Assembly (NCBI RefSeq): GCF_028473665.1
Contig: NZ_CP098774.1
Location: 2,852,001 to 2,916,000 of the forward strand
Origin: Sphingomonas sp. QA11
Lineage (GTDB): Bacteria; Pseudomonadota; Alphaproteobacteria; Sphingomonadales; Sphingomonadaceae
DNA length: 64,000 nucleotides
Reading direction: 5' to 3'
Part shown: positions 35,461-43,637 of the stretch, one piece after another
Numbering within the stretch: position 1 is the first letter of the stretch
Layout: each line of letters starts with the position of its first letter
Program-made: the position numbers and the translations under genes
The notes under the pieces: model-generated
The model's input: only the letters and a program-made list of their open reading frames with translations
What the model was told of the DNA's origin: nothing
Database searches by the model: none

Positions 35461-36652
35461 CGGCGGGGATCGCCTCCCTCACCTTGCCCATGCCCTGGTC
35501 TGCCGAGGGTGGCGCGAAATAGGGCCTGAGCGACGGCAGCGTCGCACCGCGGCGATGCGGCAGGTTGAGCTTCGGGAAAAGCAGTTCCGCGACCCGATAG
35601 GCTTCCTCGAGATGCGGATAGCCAGACCCGATGATCGTATCCACGCCGATATCGGCATATTCCTGCAGCCGCTCCGCTATCGTTTCGGGATCGCCGACGA
35701 GCGCGGTGCCCGCGCCGGTCCGTACCAGCCCGATCCCGGCCCAGAGATTGGGCGCGATCTCGAGGTTGGCGCGGCTGCCCTTGTGCAGTGCCTGCATGCG
35801 CGCCTGACCGACCGAGTCGCTGCCCTTGGTGAGATAGCCCTGGAACTGGACGATCTGCTCATCGGTCACGTAGCGGATGAGATCGCTGGCGGCATCCCAG
35901 GCCTCGGCCTCGGTCTCTCGTACGATGAAGTGAATGCGCAGACCGAAGCGGATCGTGCGCCCCCGTCGCGCCGCCCGCTCGCGGACGTCGTCGATGATCT
36001 CCTTGAGTTGCGAAGGCGGCTCACCCCAGGCCAGATAGACGTCGACATGCTCGGCAGCGATCTCGCGCGCGATCTCCGAAGAGCCGCCGAACCAGATCGG
36101 CGCGTGCGGCTCCTGCACGAAAGGAAAGATCAGCCGGCCATTCTCGATGGAGAGATACTCCCCCTTCTGGCTCACGGTCTCGCCGCGCGCGAGCTTGCGC
36201 CAGATGTCGAGAAACTCGGCGGTCTGTTCGTAGCGCTGGGTATGATCAAGGAAGATGCCATCCTGCGCGAGCGCTTGCGGACTGCCGCCCGTCACGACGT
36301 TCAGCAACGCACGCCCGTTCGACAGCCGGTCGAGCGCCGCCGCCTGGCGCACCGCCTCGGCGGGTGCGGTAAGCCCGGGACGAAGCGCAACCAGCAGCCT
36401 GAGATTCTCGGTGAAGGGCGCGATGGAAGCGGCGCTGATCCATGCATCGGCGCACATCGCACCGGTCGGCATCAGCACACCATAATAGCCGAGCCGGTCG
36501 GCCGCCACCGCCACCTGGCGCAGATAGTCCGGATCGGGCGTCCGTTCGCCCTCGGGCCAGGCGAGCCGGCGATTGTCGCCGCCCGACGGTATGAACCACA
36601 GGAAATCCAGCGGGCTGCGATCCGCCGCCCCCGACCCGATGAAACCCGACAT
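35447..36652 (-). CDS. ssuD: FMNH2-dependent alkanesulfonate monooxygenase (SsuD)
   Basis: 401 residues from the ATG at 36650-36652 (an upstream extension lacks family likeness and would run toward box D). SsuD signatures are clear: the N-terminal LDFLWFIPSGGDNR, LLNVVTGGSP, HTQRYEQTAEFLDIWR, IHFIVRETEAEAW and the closing SGYPHLEEAY. It oxidises C1-type alkanesulfonates to aldehyde and sulfite with reduced FMN and O2. It lies convergent to the ssuABC-like operon and has box D 77 bp upstream. The usual ssuE flavin reductase is absent. Confidence 0.94.
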   Translation of the reverse strand: MSGFIGSGAADRSPLDFLWFIPSGGDNRRLAWPEGERTPDPDYLRQVAVAADRLGYYGVLMPTGAMCADAWISAASIAPFTENLRLLVALRPGLTAPAEAVRQAAALDRLSNGRALLNVVTGGSPQALAQDGIFLDHTQRYEQTAEFLDIWRKLARGETVSQKGEYLSIENGRLIFPFVQEPHAPIWFGGSSEIAREIAAEHVDVYLAWGEPPSQLKEIIDDVRERAARRGRTIRFGLRIHFIVRETEAEAWDAASDLIRYVTDEQIVQFQGYLTKGSDSVGQARMQALHKGSRANLEIAPNLWAGIGLVRTGAGTALVGDPETIAERLQEYADIGVDTIIGSGYPHLEEAYRVAELLFPKLNLPHRRGATLPSLRPYFAPPSADQGMGKVREAIPAGRFT

Positions 36653-36728
36653 TTCCAAAACTCCCGCGCTCGTTTCCGTGGAGCACAGGCAAGCGCTTCC
36701 GCGCCGTGCCGGCAAAGCAGGATTAATT

Positions 36729-36747
36729 GTCTATCGATTAAGTAGAG
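36729..36747. promoter_or_regulatory. Rrf2-type box D (ssuD), overlapping the rrf2 stop codon
   Basis: GTCTATCGATTAAGTAGAG. It spans the last codons and stop (36738-36740) of the Rrf2 regulator gene and lies upstream of ssuD on the same strand. Confidence 0.65.
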
Positions 36748-37166
36748 TTAAGTCCCTCGGGCAAAGGCTGGGCCAGCGTGACGGCGTCCAGGATTCGTGC
36801 CGTTTCGTCGCGCAGATGGAGCATCAGATGGTGCAGGCGACATTCCGCCTCGGTGACGCAATTGTCGCACCGTTCGTAACGGAAGCGGCTCGCACATGGC
36901 ACAAGCGCGAGCGAGCCATGCGTCATCCGCACCAGATCGCCGATGCGGACCTGCGCCGGATCGACCGCGAGCATATACCCACCGTCGCGGCCACGCTGCG
37001 AAGCGACCAGGCCTTCGCGGTTCATCTCCGAAAGGATGACGGTCAGGAACTTCGCCGGGATATTCTGCTTCGCCACGATCTCGGCCAGCGGCACCGGACC
37101 CTGTCCATGCCGGTCGGCGAGATGCTGGAGCGCACGGATGGTATAGCGGGTCTTCTGCGAAAGCAT
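36738..37166 (-). CDS. Rrf2-family transcriptional regulator with four-cysteine cluster (putative sulfur regulator)
   Basis: 142 residues. N-terminal winged helix (KTRYTIRALQHLADRH; recognition helix IPAKFLTVILSEMNREGLV; wing RGRDGGYMLA) and the Rrf2 dimer helix. C91, C100, C103 and C109 form a cluster; the C103-x5-C109 spacing resembles the [Fe-S] ligands of IscR/NsrR, so it may sense iron-sulfur or redox/cysteine status. Rrf2 relatives such as CymR control cysteine metabolism and bind dyads of the same general form as the nine boxes in this island. It sits in the centre of the island, downstream of cysE and a DOPA-dioxygenase-like gene. Box D overlaps its 3' end. No box is seen in its own 120-bp leader, but box E upstream of cysE could control it. 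Confidence 0.92.
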   Translation of the reverse strand: MLSQKTRYTIRALQHLADRHGQGPVPLAEIVAKQNIPAKFLTVILSEMNREGLVASQRGRDGGYMLAVDPAQVRIGDLVRMTHGSLALVPCASRFRYERCDNCVTEAECRLHHLMLHLRDETARILDAVTLAQPLPEGLNST

Positions 37167-37277
37167 GGGCGCGCTCTATGCGCGACTGGCCCGGTTCTTT
37201 CAATCGACCCGAGTTCGCGACAAGGAATGCCGGGTGAAACGAGCTACATCCCCTCCCGGCTGCCATAGCCCTGTCGG

Positions 37278-37309
37278 CGACGATCCTCAGGCCTCCGGGA
37301 GGATCGTCG
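37278..37309. terminator. Strong hairpin across the stop codon of the DOPA-dioxygenase-like gene
   Basis: CGACGATCCTC (37278-37288) and GAGGATCGTCG (37299-37309) form a perfect 11-bp stem with a 10-base loop; the TGA (37287-37289) lies at its edge. It stands between this gene and rrf2 on the same strand and may limit read-through into rrf2. Confidence 0.55.
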
Positions 37310-37967
37310 GCCGCGTGTTGGGATAGATTTGCTCGACCCGCGGCTCGCCGGCACCGGGTCGATGCATGTCATAGGCGTTGACCGGCTGGGACCGGTTCAC
37401 CCAGAGCGCGTAATAGAGATGGTCCGCGCGAGGATCTTCAGTGTTCGGATGAAGCAGGATCGTCAGACCCAGGCTGTTGAGCTGGAGCCAGGGGACGATC
37501 ACCGGCAGCAGATCATTGGTAAAGCCGAAATAGAAGGACGGGGTCACATGGGGGCCGCGCGGGGCCAGGTTCCAGTTGCCCAGCTCGACGGAGAACCGGT
37601 CCGCGACCCATTTCCGGATCAGCGCCGCCTTCTCGTGCGTGTCCTCGTCGAAATAGATATGGGCGTGATAGCTCTCGATCTCGGTATGACGGCGCGGCTT
37701 GACGGGCAGCACCTGCTCGCCCGGACGCACCGAGACCGGTCGCGGTGTCGGCTCCTTATAGGTTTCATATCCCCACGGGCTGATGCCCGGCCTGGCCGAA
37801 AGTGGCGAGGCGGCAGGCGCAGGAGCGGTCTGGGCCAGTACGGTAGCCGGAAGACCGAGCGCGCCCAGCGCCGCGGCGCCGCCCGCGAGCAGCGCCCGGC
37901 GATCCGGCGAGACCAAGTCGGCCCACATCTGGTCGTCCCGCTCATTGAAGAAATTGGGTTCGGTCAC
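37287..37967 (-). CDS. DOPA 4,5-dioxygenase-family protein with Tat-like signal
   Basis: 226 residues. An N-terminal segment with RR at 23-24 followed by ALLAGGAAALGALGLPATVLAQT looks like a Tat signal peptide. The following domain has the DOPA-dioxygenase family pattern: SYHAHIYFDEDT, GPHVTPSFYFGF, TILLHPNT and DHLYYALWV. Family members are small cytosolic ring-cleaving dioxygenases or proteins of unknown function, so an exported version is unusual. It sits between cysE and rrf2, 13 bp after cysE, hence likely part of a cysE operon. Its role in sulfur metabolism is unknown. Confidence 0.75.
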   Translation of the reverse strand: MTEPNFFNERDDQMWADLVSPDRRALLAGGAAALGALGLPATVLAQTAPAPAASPLSARPGISPWGYETYKEPTPRPVSVRPGEQVLPVKPRRHTEIESYHAHIYFDEDTHEKAALIRKWVADRFSVELGNWNLAPRGPHVTPSFYFGFTNDLLPVIVPWLQLNSLGLTILLHPNTEDPRADHLYYALWVNRSQPVNAYDMHRPGAGEPRVEQIYPNTRPTILPEA

Positions 37968-37980
37968 CTGTTCCCTTTCG

Positions 37981-38946
37981 CTAGATCAACCCGCGCGGCG
38001 CATCCGGGTCCGCCTCCTCGACCACATGGCCGGTCGGCACCGCCGAGGCGTTCGTTCGCTCACGCTCGGCAAAGGCCTGGTGGATGACGCTGCCTGGAGG
38101 GACATATTCGGTCAGCCAGACATTGCCGCCGATCACCGCGCCAGCGCCCACCGTGACGCGACCCAGGATCGTCGCGCCCGCATAGATCACCACGTCATCC
38201 TCGACGATCGGGTGCCGCGGCATGCCCTTGATCAGCGACCCGTCCTTCTCCGACGGAAAGCTGCGCGCGCCCAGCGTCACCGCCTGATAAATCCGGACTC
38301 GATTCCCCACGATCGCCGTCTCGCCGATCACGACGCCGCTGCCATGGTCGATGAAGAAGCTGTGGCCGATGCTGGCACCGGGATGGATGTCGATGCCGGT
38401 CAGCGAATGGGCGATCTCGGCGATGATTCGGGCGACCAGCGGCGCGCCCAGCGAGTACAGGCTGTGCGCAAGACGATAATGGATGACTGCCTGGATGCAG
38501 GGATAGCAGATGAGCACCTCGTCAACGCTGCGCGCAGCCGGATCGCCGGCATAAGCAGCCTCGACATCGGTATCGAGCAGACGACGGATGCCCGGCAGCT
38601 CGTGGGCGAACGCGCCGACGATCCGCCCGGCGCCATGATCCGTTTCAAGGCCCTGCTCCACCTGATGATAGCCAAGCTCCAGCCGCACCTGATCTCGCAA
38701 GGCCACCAGCGCCCGGTCCAGCGTCTCGAGAACATAGTCGGCTTCATTGTCAGCCTGCACCGAGCTGGGGCCAAGCCGCAGGGGAAAGAGCGCGCCGGAC
38801 AGGTCGGCCAAAATCGCCTCTAGCTTTCGCCGGGACGGAAAGCCTGCCTGGCCATGCTCGGCGTGCCGGCGATACTCGGCGCGCCAATCCTCCCTCGCCC
38901 GAAACAGATCGCCCGCTATCTCAGCCAGGTTCCAGTCGCCAGTCAT
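37981..38946 (-). CDS. cysE: Serine O-acetyltransferase (EpsC/SrpH type), copy 1
   Basis: 321 residues. The N-terminal helical domain (about 170 aa) precedes a left-handed beta-helix of hexapeptide repeats (GIDIHPGASIGHSFFIDHGSGVVIGETA, VGNRVRIYQAVTLGA, DVVIYAGATILGRVTVGAGAVIGGNVW), the acetyl-CoA binding fold of CysE. The long N-terminal domain matches EpsC-like enzymes. It makes O-acetylserine for CysK. Box E is 98 bp upstream. A paralogue of the same layout is at 52505-53455. Confidence 0.93.
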   Translation of the reverse strand: MTGDWNLAEIAGDLFRAREDWRAEYRRHAEHGQAGFPSRRKLEAILADLSGALFPLRLGPSSVQADNEADYVLETLDRALVALRDQVRLELGYHQVEQGLETDHGAGRIVGAFAHELPGIRRLLDTDVEAAYAGDPAARSVDEVLICYPCIQAVIHYRLAHSLYSLGAPLVARIIAEIAHSLTGIDIHPGASIGHSFFIDHGSGVVIGETAIVGNRVRIYQAVTLGARSFPSEKDGSLIKGMPRHPIVEDDVVIYAGATILGRVTVGAGAVIGGNVWLTEYVPPGSVIHQAFAERERTNASAVPTGHVVEEADPDAPRGLI

Positions 38947-39043
38947 CGGCCCGATACAGCCCCTTGCTCCGGCCGGGCCGGTCGATGGCCAAGCCCGGCT
39001 TCCTGTGGTCGAGGGAAGCCCCCGGCCCTCGAAGATATCAAAA

Positions 39044-39062
39044 CTCTACTCATTCGATAGAG
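39044..39062. promoter_or_regulatory. Rrf2-type box E (cysE1 and/or tauE-FGE divergent promoter)
   Basis: CTCTACTCATTCGATAGAG in the 265-bp divergent gap. It is 98 bp upstream of cysE copy 1 and 150 bp upstream of the TauE-type gene, so it could serve either or both. Confidence 0.65.
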
Positions 39063-39211
39063 ATAACAGCTACGCCGGATGAAAGGGGAACTTGCTTACC
39101 GGCCAGCGCACGCCGGACTATCAGTTTCGCGGGCCCGGCGCGTGATCTGCCGATCTGTATTCGCCCGCCGACGCGGCGTCCGCGTTCGGCATCCCGATCG
39201 CGAGGCCGCTA

Positions 39212-39997
39212 ATGACCCTGGCTGACATCCACCCGCTCTATTCGCTTGCCGGCGTGTTCGTCGGCCTGCTTGTCGGCATGACCGGCGTTGGCGGCGGATC
39301 GCTGATGACGCCGCTGCTCGTGCTCGCCTTCGGCTTCCACCCGGCGACGGCGGTCGGCACTGATCTGCTCTACGCGTCGGCGACCAAATCGGTGGGCACG
39401 CTCGTCCACGGTGCCGGCGGCACGGTCGACTGGAAGGTCGTTCGCCGCCTGGCCCTGGGAAGCGTGCCGGCGACGGTGATAACCCTGCTGGTCCTGTCCA
39501 GGATCGGCACCCATTTCGACGGAACCAACAGGGTCATTACCGTCACGCTCGGTATCGCCCTGCTCGCGACCGCGATCGCAATCCTCTTCCGCGGCCCCAT
39601 CGTCGCCTATTTCGCGCGGACATTTCCGCCCAGGCCAGAGCGTCAGGTGCTGTCGCTGACCGTCATGCTGGGTGCGGTCCTGGGCGTTCTTGTCTCGCTC
39701 TCCTCGGTGGGGGCCGGTGCGCTCGGCATGACCGTGCTTCTCATCCTCTATCCGACCCTGCCGACCAATCGGCTCGTCGGGTCGGATATCGCTCATGCCG
39801 TCCCGCTCACCCTGATCGCGGGCACGGGCCATTGGATGATGGGATCGGTCGATTTCGGGCTGCTGGGATCCCTGCTGATCGGCTCGGTGCCGGGAATCAT
39901 CGTCGGCAGCCTCGTCGCCACCCGTGTGCCCGATCGCGTGCTGCGGCCCGTCCTCGCCGGCACGCTCGCCGTCGTCGGCGGCAAGCTCTTCTTTTGA
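39212..39997 (+). CDS. TauE/SafE family sulfite/anion exporter
   Basis: 261 residues with eight or so membrane helices and the family's repeated motif (VGLLVGMTGVGGGSLMTPLLV near the N terminus; LVSLSSVGAGALGMTVLL in the second half). Members export sulfite, sulfoacetate or similar anions. In an island with at least two sulfite-releasing monooxygenases and two sulfatases, protection from excess sulfite is the likely job. Its stop overlaps the region where the FGE gene begins. Confidence 0.9.
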   Translation: MTLADIHPLYSLAGVFVGLLVGMTGVGGGSLMTPLLVLAFGFHPATAVGTDLLYASATKSVGTLVHGAGGTVDWKVVRRLALGSVPATVITLLVLSRIGTHFDGTNRVITVTLGIALLATAIAILFRGPIVAYFARTFPPRPERQVLSLTVMLGAVLGVLVSLSSVGAGALGMTVLLILYPTLPTNRLVGSDIAHAVPLTLIAGTGHWMMGSVDFGLLGSLLIGSVPGIIVGSLVATRVPDRVLRPVLAGTLAVVGGKLFF

Positions 39998-40023
39998 GCC
40001 TCCATCCGAAGAGCGATCCAGCG

Positions 40024-40992
40024 GTGATCGACAACCCGGGCAGCCTGTCTTCCATCGCTACCGCAGGCATGCGCTGCGTGCCGGGCGGTGTCTTCTCGAT
40101 GGGTTCGGAGCGCTTCTATCCGGAAGAGGCGCCCGTGCGCCAGGTCCGGGTGGAGACCTTCTGGATCGATGAGACGCCAGTCACCAACGACCAGTTCGGT
40201 CGCTTCGTCGCTGAGACGGGCCATGTCACGCTTGCGGAAATCGCACCCGATCCAGCCGATTATCCCGGGCTGCTGCCCGAGCTTGCCCAGGCCGGATCGC
40301 TGGTGTTCGAGAAGACGGAGGGGCCAGTGTCGCTGACCGACGTCACCCAATGGTGGCTGTTCCTGTTCGGCGCCGACTGGCGCCACCCCACCGGCCCGGA
40401 AAGCGCCATCGAGGGTATCGGTGACCATCCCGTCGTTCATATCGCCTATGCTGACGCACTCGCCTACGCCATATGGGCCGGCAAGGACCTCCCGACCGAG
40501 GCGGAATGGGAATTCGCCGCGCGCGGCGGGCTGGAGAATGCCGATTATGCCTGGGGCAACGAGCTTGCGCCGGGCCGCGCGGTGCTCGCCAACTACTGGC
40601 AGGGCGACTTCCCTCACGCAAACAGCCTGCTCGACGGATGGGAGCGGACATCGCCGGTCCGACACTATCCCGCGAACGGATATGGTCTCCACGACATGAT
40701 CGGCAATGTCTGGGAATGGACGCGCGACTGGTGGATGCTACATGGCGAAGCCCCCAGGCAGGGCTGCTGCATCCCCGCCAACCCGCGCGGCGGCGGCGAG
40801 GCCGGCAGCCGCGATCCGGCCGCGCCCGACTTCAGCACCGGCCGCAAGGTGCTGAAGGGCGGCTCGCACCTCTGCGCTGAAAGCTATTGCCAACGCTATC
40901 GACCGGCGGCGCGCCATCCGCAGCCGATCGATACCTCGACCAGCCATGTCGGCTTCCGCTGCGTAATTCGCGGCCACAGCCTTCCGGCGTGA
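40024..40992 (+). CDS. Formylglycine-generating enzyme (sulfatase-modifying factor)
   Basis: 322 residues from the GTG at 40024 (a TTG at 39994 overlapping the tauE stop is the alternative). FGE-sulfatase domain: MRCVPGGVFSMGSERFYPEEAPVR, TNDQFGRFV, LPTEAEWEFAARGG, NVWEWTRDWW. The copper-binding catalytic cysteines are C284 and C289 in GGSHLCAESYC. It converts the Cys of CxPxR motifs in type I sulfatases to formylglycine. Both sulfatases in this window carry that motif (C108 at 41023-43380; C98 at 58334-59917), so it likely activates both, one of them encoded just downstream on the opposite strand. Confidence 0.94.
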   Translation: MIDNPGSLSSIATAGMRCVPGGVFSMGSERFYPEEAPVRQVRVETFWIDETPVTNDQFGRFVAETGHVTLAEIAPDPADYPGLLPELAQAGSLVFEKTEGPVSLTDVTQWWLFLFGADWRHPTGPESAIEGIGDHPVVHIAYADALAYAIWAGKDLPTEAEWEFAARGGLENADYAWGNELAPGRAVLANYWQGDFPHANSLLDGWERTSPVRHYPANGYGLHDMIGNVWEWTRDWWMLHGEAPRQGCCIPANPRGGGEAGSRDPAAPDFSTGRKVLKGGSHLCAESYCQRYRPAARHPQPIDTSTSHVGFRCVIRGHSLPA

Positions 40993-41014
40993 AGGGCCGG
41001 CAACGACCGGCCCT
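40993..41014. terminator. Hairpin between the convergent FGE and sulfatase genes
   Basis: AGGGCCGG-CAACGA-CCGGCCCT is a perfect 8-bp-arm dyad right after the FGE stop and 9 bp before the sulfatase stop codon; likely bidirectional terminator. Confidence 0.6.
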
Positions 41015-41022
41015 CCCCCCTT

Positions 41023-43380
41023 CTACTTCAGAAGCAGGCGAACCTCGCCCAGCGGCTGGGAATAGCGTGCCCGGCCGGCGGCATCGGCGCTCGCCTGCGA
41101 TCCGCGATCCAGGCCGATGTCGAAGCCTTCGGAATAGGCTCCGGCCGCGCTCGAGAATTTGCCGATCGGACCGGAGGCGACCTGTCTTCCATTCACGAAG
41201 AGCGTCACCGTTCCCGGCACCGTCGGGTTGAGCAGCGCCCCCTTGGCCGGATGATCGGGCACATATTCATAGGCGACCGTTGTCGCCCCGCTGGGCAACG
41301 CGTCGCTCGAGACGACAGTCTGGCGATCCTGCCCATAGGCATTGTTCTCGAACACCAGCCGCCCCTGCCTCACATACAGCGCGAACCCGCCAAGCTGGCC
41401 GCCCTCCGCAAGCAGGACGCCGCTGCCCGTCGCGGCGTCACCCCTGATGTCGACTTCGAAGCGATGCGCCCGCCCGGAAAGATCGGGCAGCGCATTGCGC
41501 GGCAGCTGGCCGATATCCGACTTGAAGACAAAGCGCTTCGCGGCGGGATCGAAGATCGTCGGCGCGCCGATCGGGGCGGGCAGCAGCGGAAAGACGCCGT
41601 TGCGCACGCCCTCCTTCTCGAATTCCGCCTTGAGCTCGGCGAGCCTGGCCGGTTCCTTTGCCGCGAGATCGTTCGCTTCGCTGAAGTCCTGATCGACGTG
41701 ATAGAGTTCCCAACGATCAGTCTCCGGATCGCTCGTGTAGACGCTGAGCCCCGATTCGATCAGTTTCCACGGCAGATACGGCCGGCGTGCCGCCGCCACC
41801 CAGCCGTCGCGATAGATCGCACGGTTGCCGAAGATCTCGAAATATTGCTCGCGATGCGCTTCGGGCGCGGCCGGGTTGGTAAAGGTCGGCACCAGGCTGC
41901 GCCCCTCGAACGGGATCTGCTTCACGCCATCGATCGTGTCGGGGAAAGCGATGCCGGCCGCATCGAGAATCGTTGGAGCGATGTCGTTGACATGGCCGAA
42001 CTGACCACGCACCGCACCATCGGCATTGGTGTGCCCGGGCCAGGACACGATCAGCGGGTTGCGCGTCCCGCCGAAATGCGAGGCGACCTGCTTCATCCAC
42101 TGGAAGGGCGCGGTGGTCGCCCAGCCCCAGCCTGCCGCATAGTGATTGGCGACCTCCGGCCCGCCGAACTTGTCGAGCTGGGCAAGCTGCGAAGCCGCCC
42201 CCACCTGCCCGCCGGTGCCGGAAGCTGCCTCGTTGGCGAGCGATCCGTCGAGTCCGCCTTCGGCACTGCCGCCATTGTCGCCGACGATGTAGAAGATCAG
42301 CGTGTTCTCGCCGCCCGGCCGGCTGCGGATCTCGTGGATCAGGCGGCCGACCTCATGGTCGGTATGTTCGAGAAAGGCCGAATAGACCTCCATCTGCCGC
42401 GCATAGAGCTTCTTCTGGTCGGGTGTGAGACTGTCCCAGGCCGGCAGCCCGTCGGGACGTGGCGTCAGTTGGGTGTTGGCCGGGATCACGCCGAGGCGCT
42501 TTTGCCGGACAAAGGCCTCTTCGCGATATCTGTCCCACCCGCCGTCGAACCGGCCCTTGTTCCGGGCGATCCATTCCGCGGGAACATGATGCGGCTGATG
42601 CACCGCGCCCGTCGCGAAATAGAGGAAATAGGGCTTGGCCCCGGCGAGGGCGTCATGCTCGTCGACCCAGCGGACCGCATGGTCGACGAGATCGACCGTC
42701 AGGTGATAGCCGGGCGAGGCCTTGTTGGGTGACTCCACCGGCGTGGTGTTGTCGTACAGGTGCGGCTCCCACTGATTGTCCTCGCCGTTGAGGAAGCCGT
42801 AGAAATGGTCGAAACCAAGACCGGTCGGCCAGTGCGTGAACGGTCCGGCCGAGGAAATCTCCCATTGCGGGGTGTTGTGCCATTTGCCGAAGGCTGCGGT
42901 GCTATAGCCATTGTCATGCAGGATGCGGGCGACCGACGCTGTCTCCTTCTTCCAGATCGTGTTGTACGCCGGGAAGCCTGCTGCGATGTCCTGCAGATTG
43001 CCGAAGCCCACCTGATGCTGATTGCGCCCCGTCAGCAGCGCGGCGCGTGTCGGCGAACAGATCGCGGTGGTGTTGAAGCGGTTGTAGCGCACGCCGTCGG
43101 CCGCGAGGGCGTCGAGATTGGGCGTGCGGGCCAAGCCGCCAAAGGTCGAGGTGGCCGCGAAACCGACATCGTCGAGAAGGATGACGACGACGTTCGGGGC
43201 GGACTTCGGCGCCTCGGCCTGTTTGGGGAATGCGGCGACCGATCGGGCACGGGTAAGGCCGATCTTGCCGCTGAACCCCTCCGATCCGCCGGGCGCCGAT
43301 TGTGCTTGCGCCGCAAGGGGCACCGAGAGCGAAAGAGTCGATACGGACAGCAATAACAATGTGCGACGCAATATGGTCAT
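41023..43380 (-). CDS. Secreted type I (formylglycine) arylsulfatase
   Basis: 785 residues from the ATG at 43378-43380 (RBS GGAGGGG), with a signal peptide ending AAQAQ. Metal-binding PNVVVILLDDVGF, the formylglycine motif C108-S-P-T-R112 (AICSPTRAALLTGR) and GKWHNTP are those of alkaline-phosphatase-fold arylsulfatases. The C-terminal 200 residues add a jelly-roll-like domain. It releases sulfate from sulfate esters in the periplasm. Convergent with the FGE gene, and box F lies 29 bp upstream of its start. Confidence 0.94.
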   Translation of the reverse strand: MTILRRTLLLLSVSTLSLSVPLAAQAQSAPGGSEGFSGKIGLTRARSVAAFPKQAEAPKSAPNVVVILLDDVGFAATSTFGGLARTPNLDALAADGVRYNRFNTTAICSPTRAALLTGRNQHQVGFGNLQDIAAGFPAYNTIWKKETASVARILHDNGYSTAAFGKWHNTPQWEISSAGPFTHWPTGLGFDHFYGFLNGEDNQWEPHLYDNTTPVESPNKASPGYHLTVDLVDHAVRWVDEHDALAGAKPYFLYFATGAVHQPHHVPAEWIARNKGRFDGGWDRYREEAFVRQKRLGVIPANTQLTPRPDGLPAWDSLTPDQKKLYARQMEVYSAFLEHTDHEVGRLIHEIRSRPGGENTLIFYIVGDNGGSAEGGLDGSLANEAASGTGGQVGAASQLAQLDKFGGPEVANHYAAGWGWATTAPFQWMKQVASHFGGTRNPLIVSWPGHTNADGAVRGQFGHVNDIAPTILDAAGIAFPDTIDGVKQIPFEGRSLVPTFTNPAAPEAHREQYFEIFGNRAIYRDGWVAAARRPYLPWKLIESGLSVYTSDPETDRWELYHVDQDFSEANDLAAKEPARLAELKAEFEKEGVRNGVFPLLPAPIGAPTIFDPAAKRFVFKSDIGQLPRNALPDLSGRAHRFEVDIRGDAATGSGVLLAEGGQLGGFALYVRQGRLVFENNAYGQDRQTVVSSDALPSGATTVAYEYVPDHPAKGALLNPTVPGTVTLFVNGRQVASGPIGKFSSAAGAYSEGFDIGLDRGSQASADAAGRARYSQPLGEVRLLLK

Positions 43381-43408
43381 GGGGCCCCTCCAGTCGGAAG
43401 CCGCCATA

Positions 43409-43427
43409 CTCTATCATATTAGTAGAG
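43409..43427. promoter_or_regulatory. Rrf2-type box F (sulfatase 1)
   Basis: CTCTATCATATTAGTAGAG, a near-ideal dyad, 29 bp upstream of the sulfatase ATG. Confidence 0.7.
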
Positions 43428-43637
43428 AATAAACGTAGCATTCCCTTGGGCGACTCAATTTCAGCTTTCCGGCCCCTTCCCCCTGCGACACACCCCGCAG
43501 GCAGAACGCGCGCGTCAGTTTGATGTCGGTCGAAAAGGAAGCGGCGCTGCTATCAGTCTCATCGCCGACCGATGCCGTCATCGGTCGTTGGCAGAGAGGG
43601 GAACCGGCCGCTGGTCAGCGCCGGTCCCCCGCCCGGA

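Noticed and set aside
35555..36745. Plus-strand frame opposite ssuD
   Set aside because: SsuD on the minus strand has complete family signatures; the plus frame has none.
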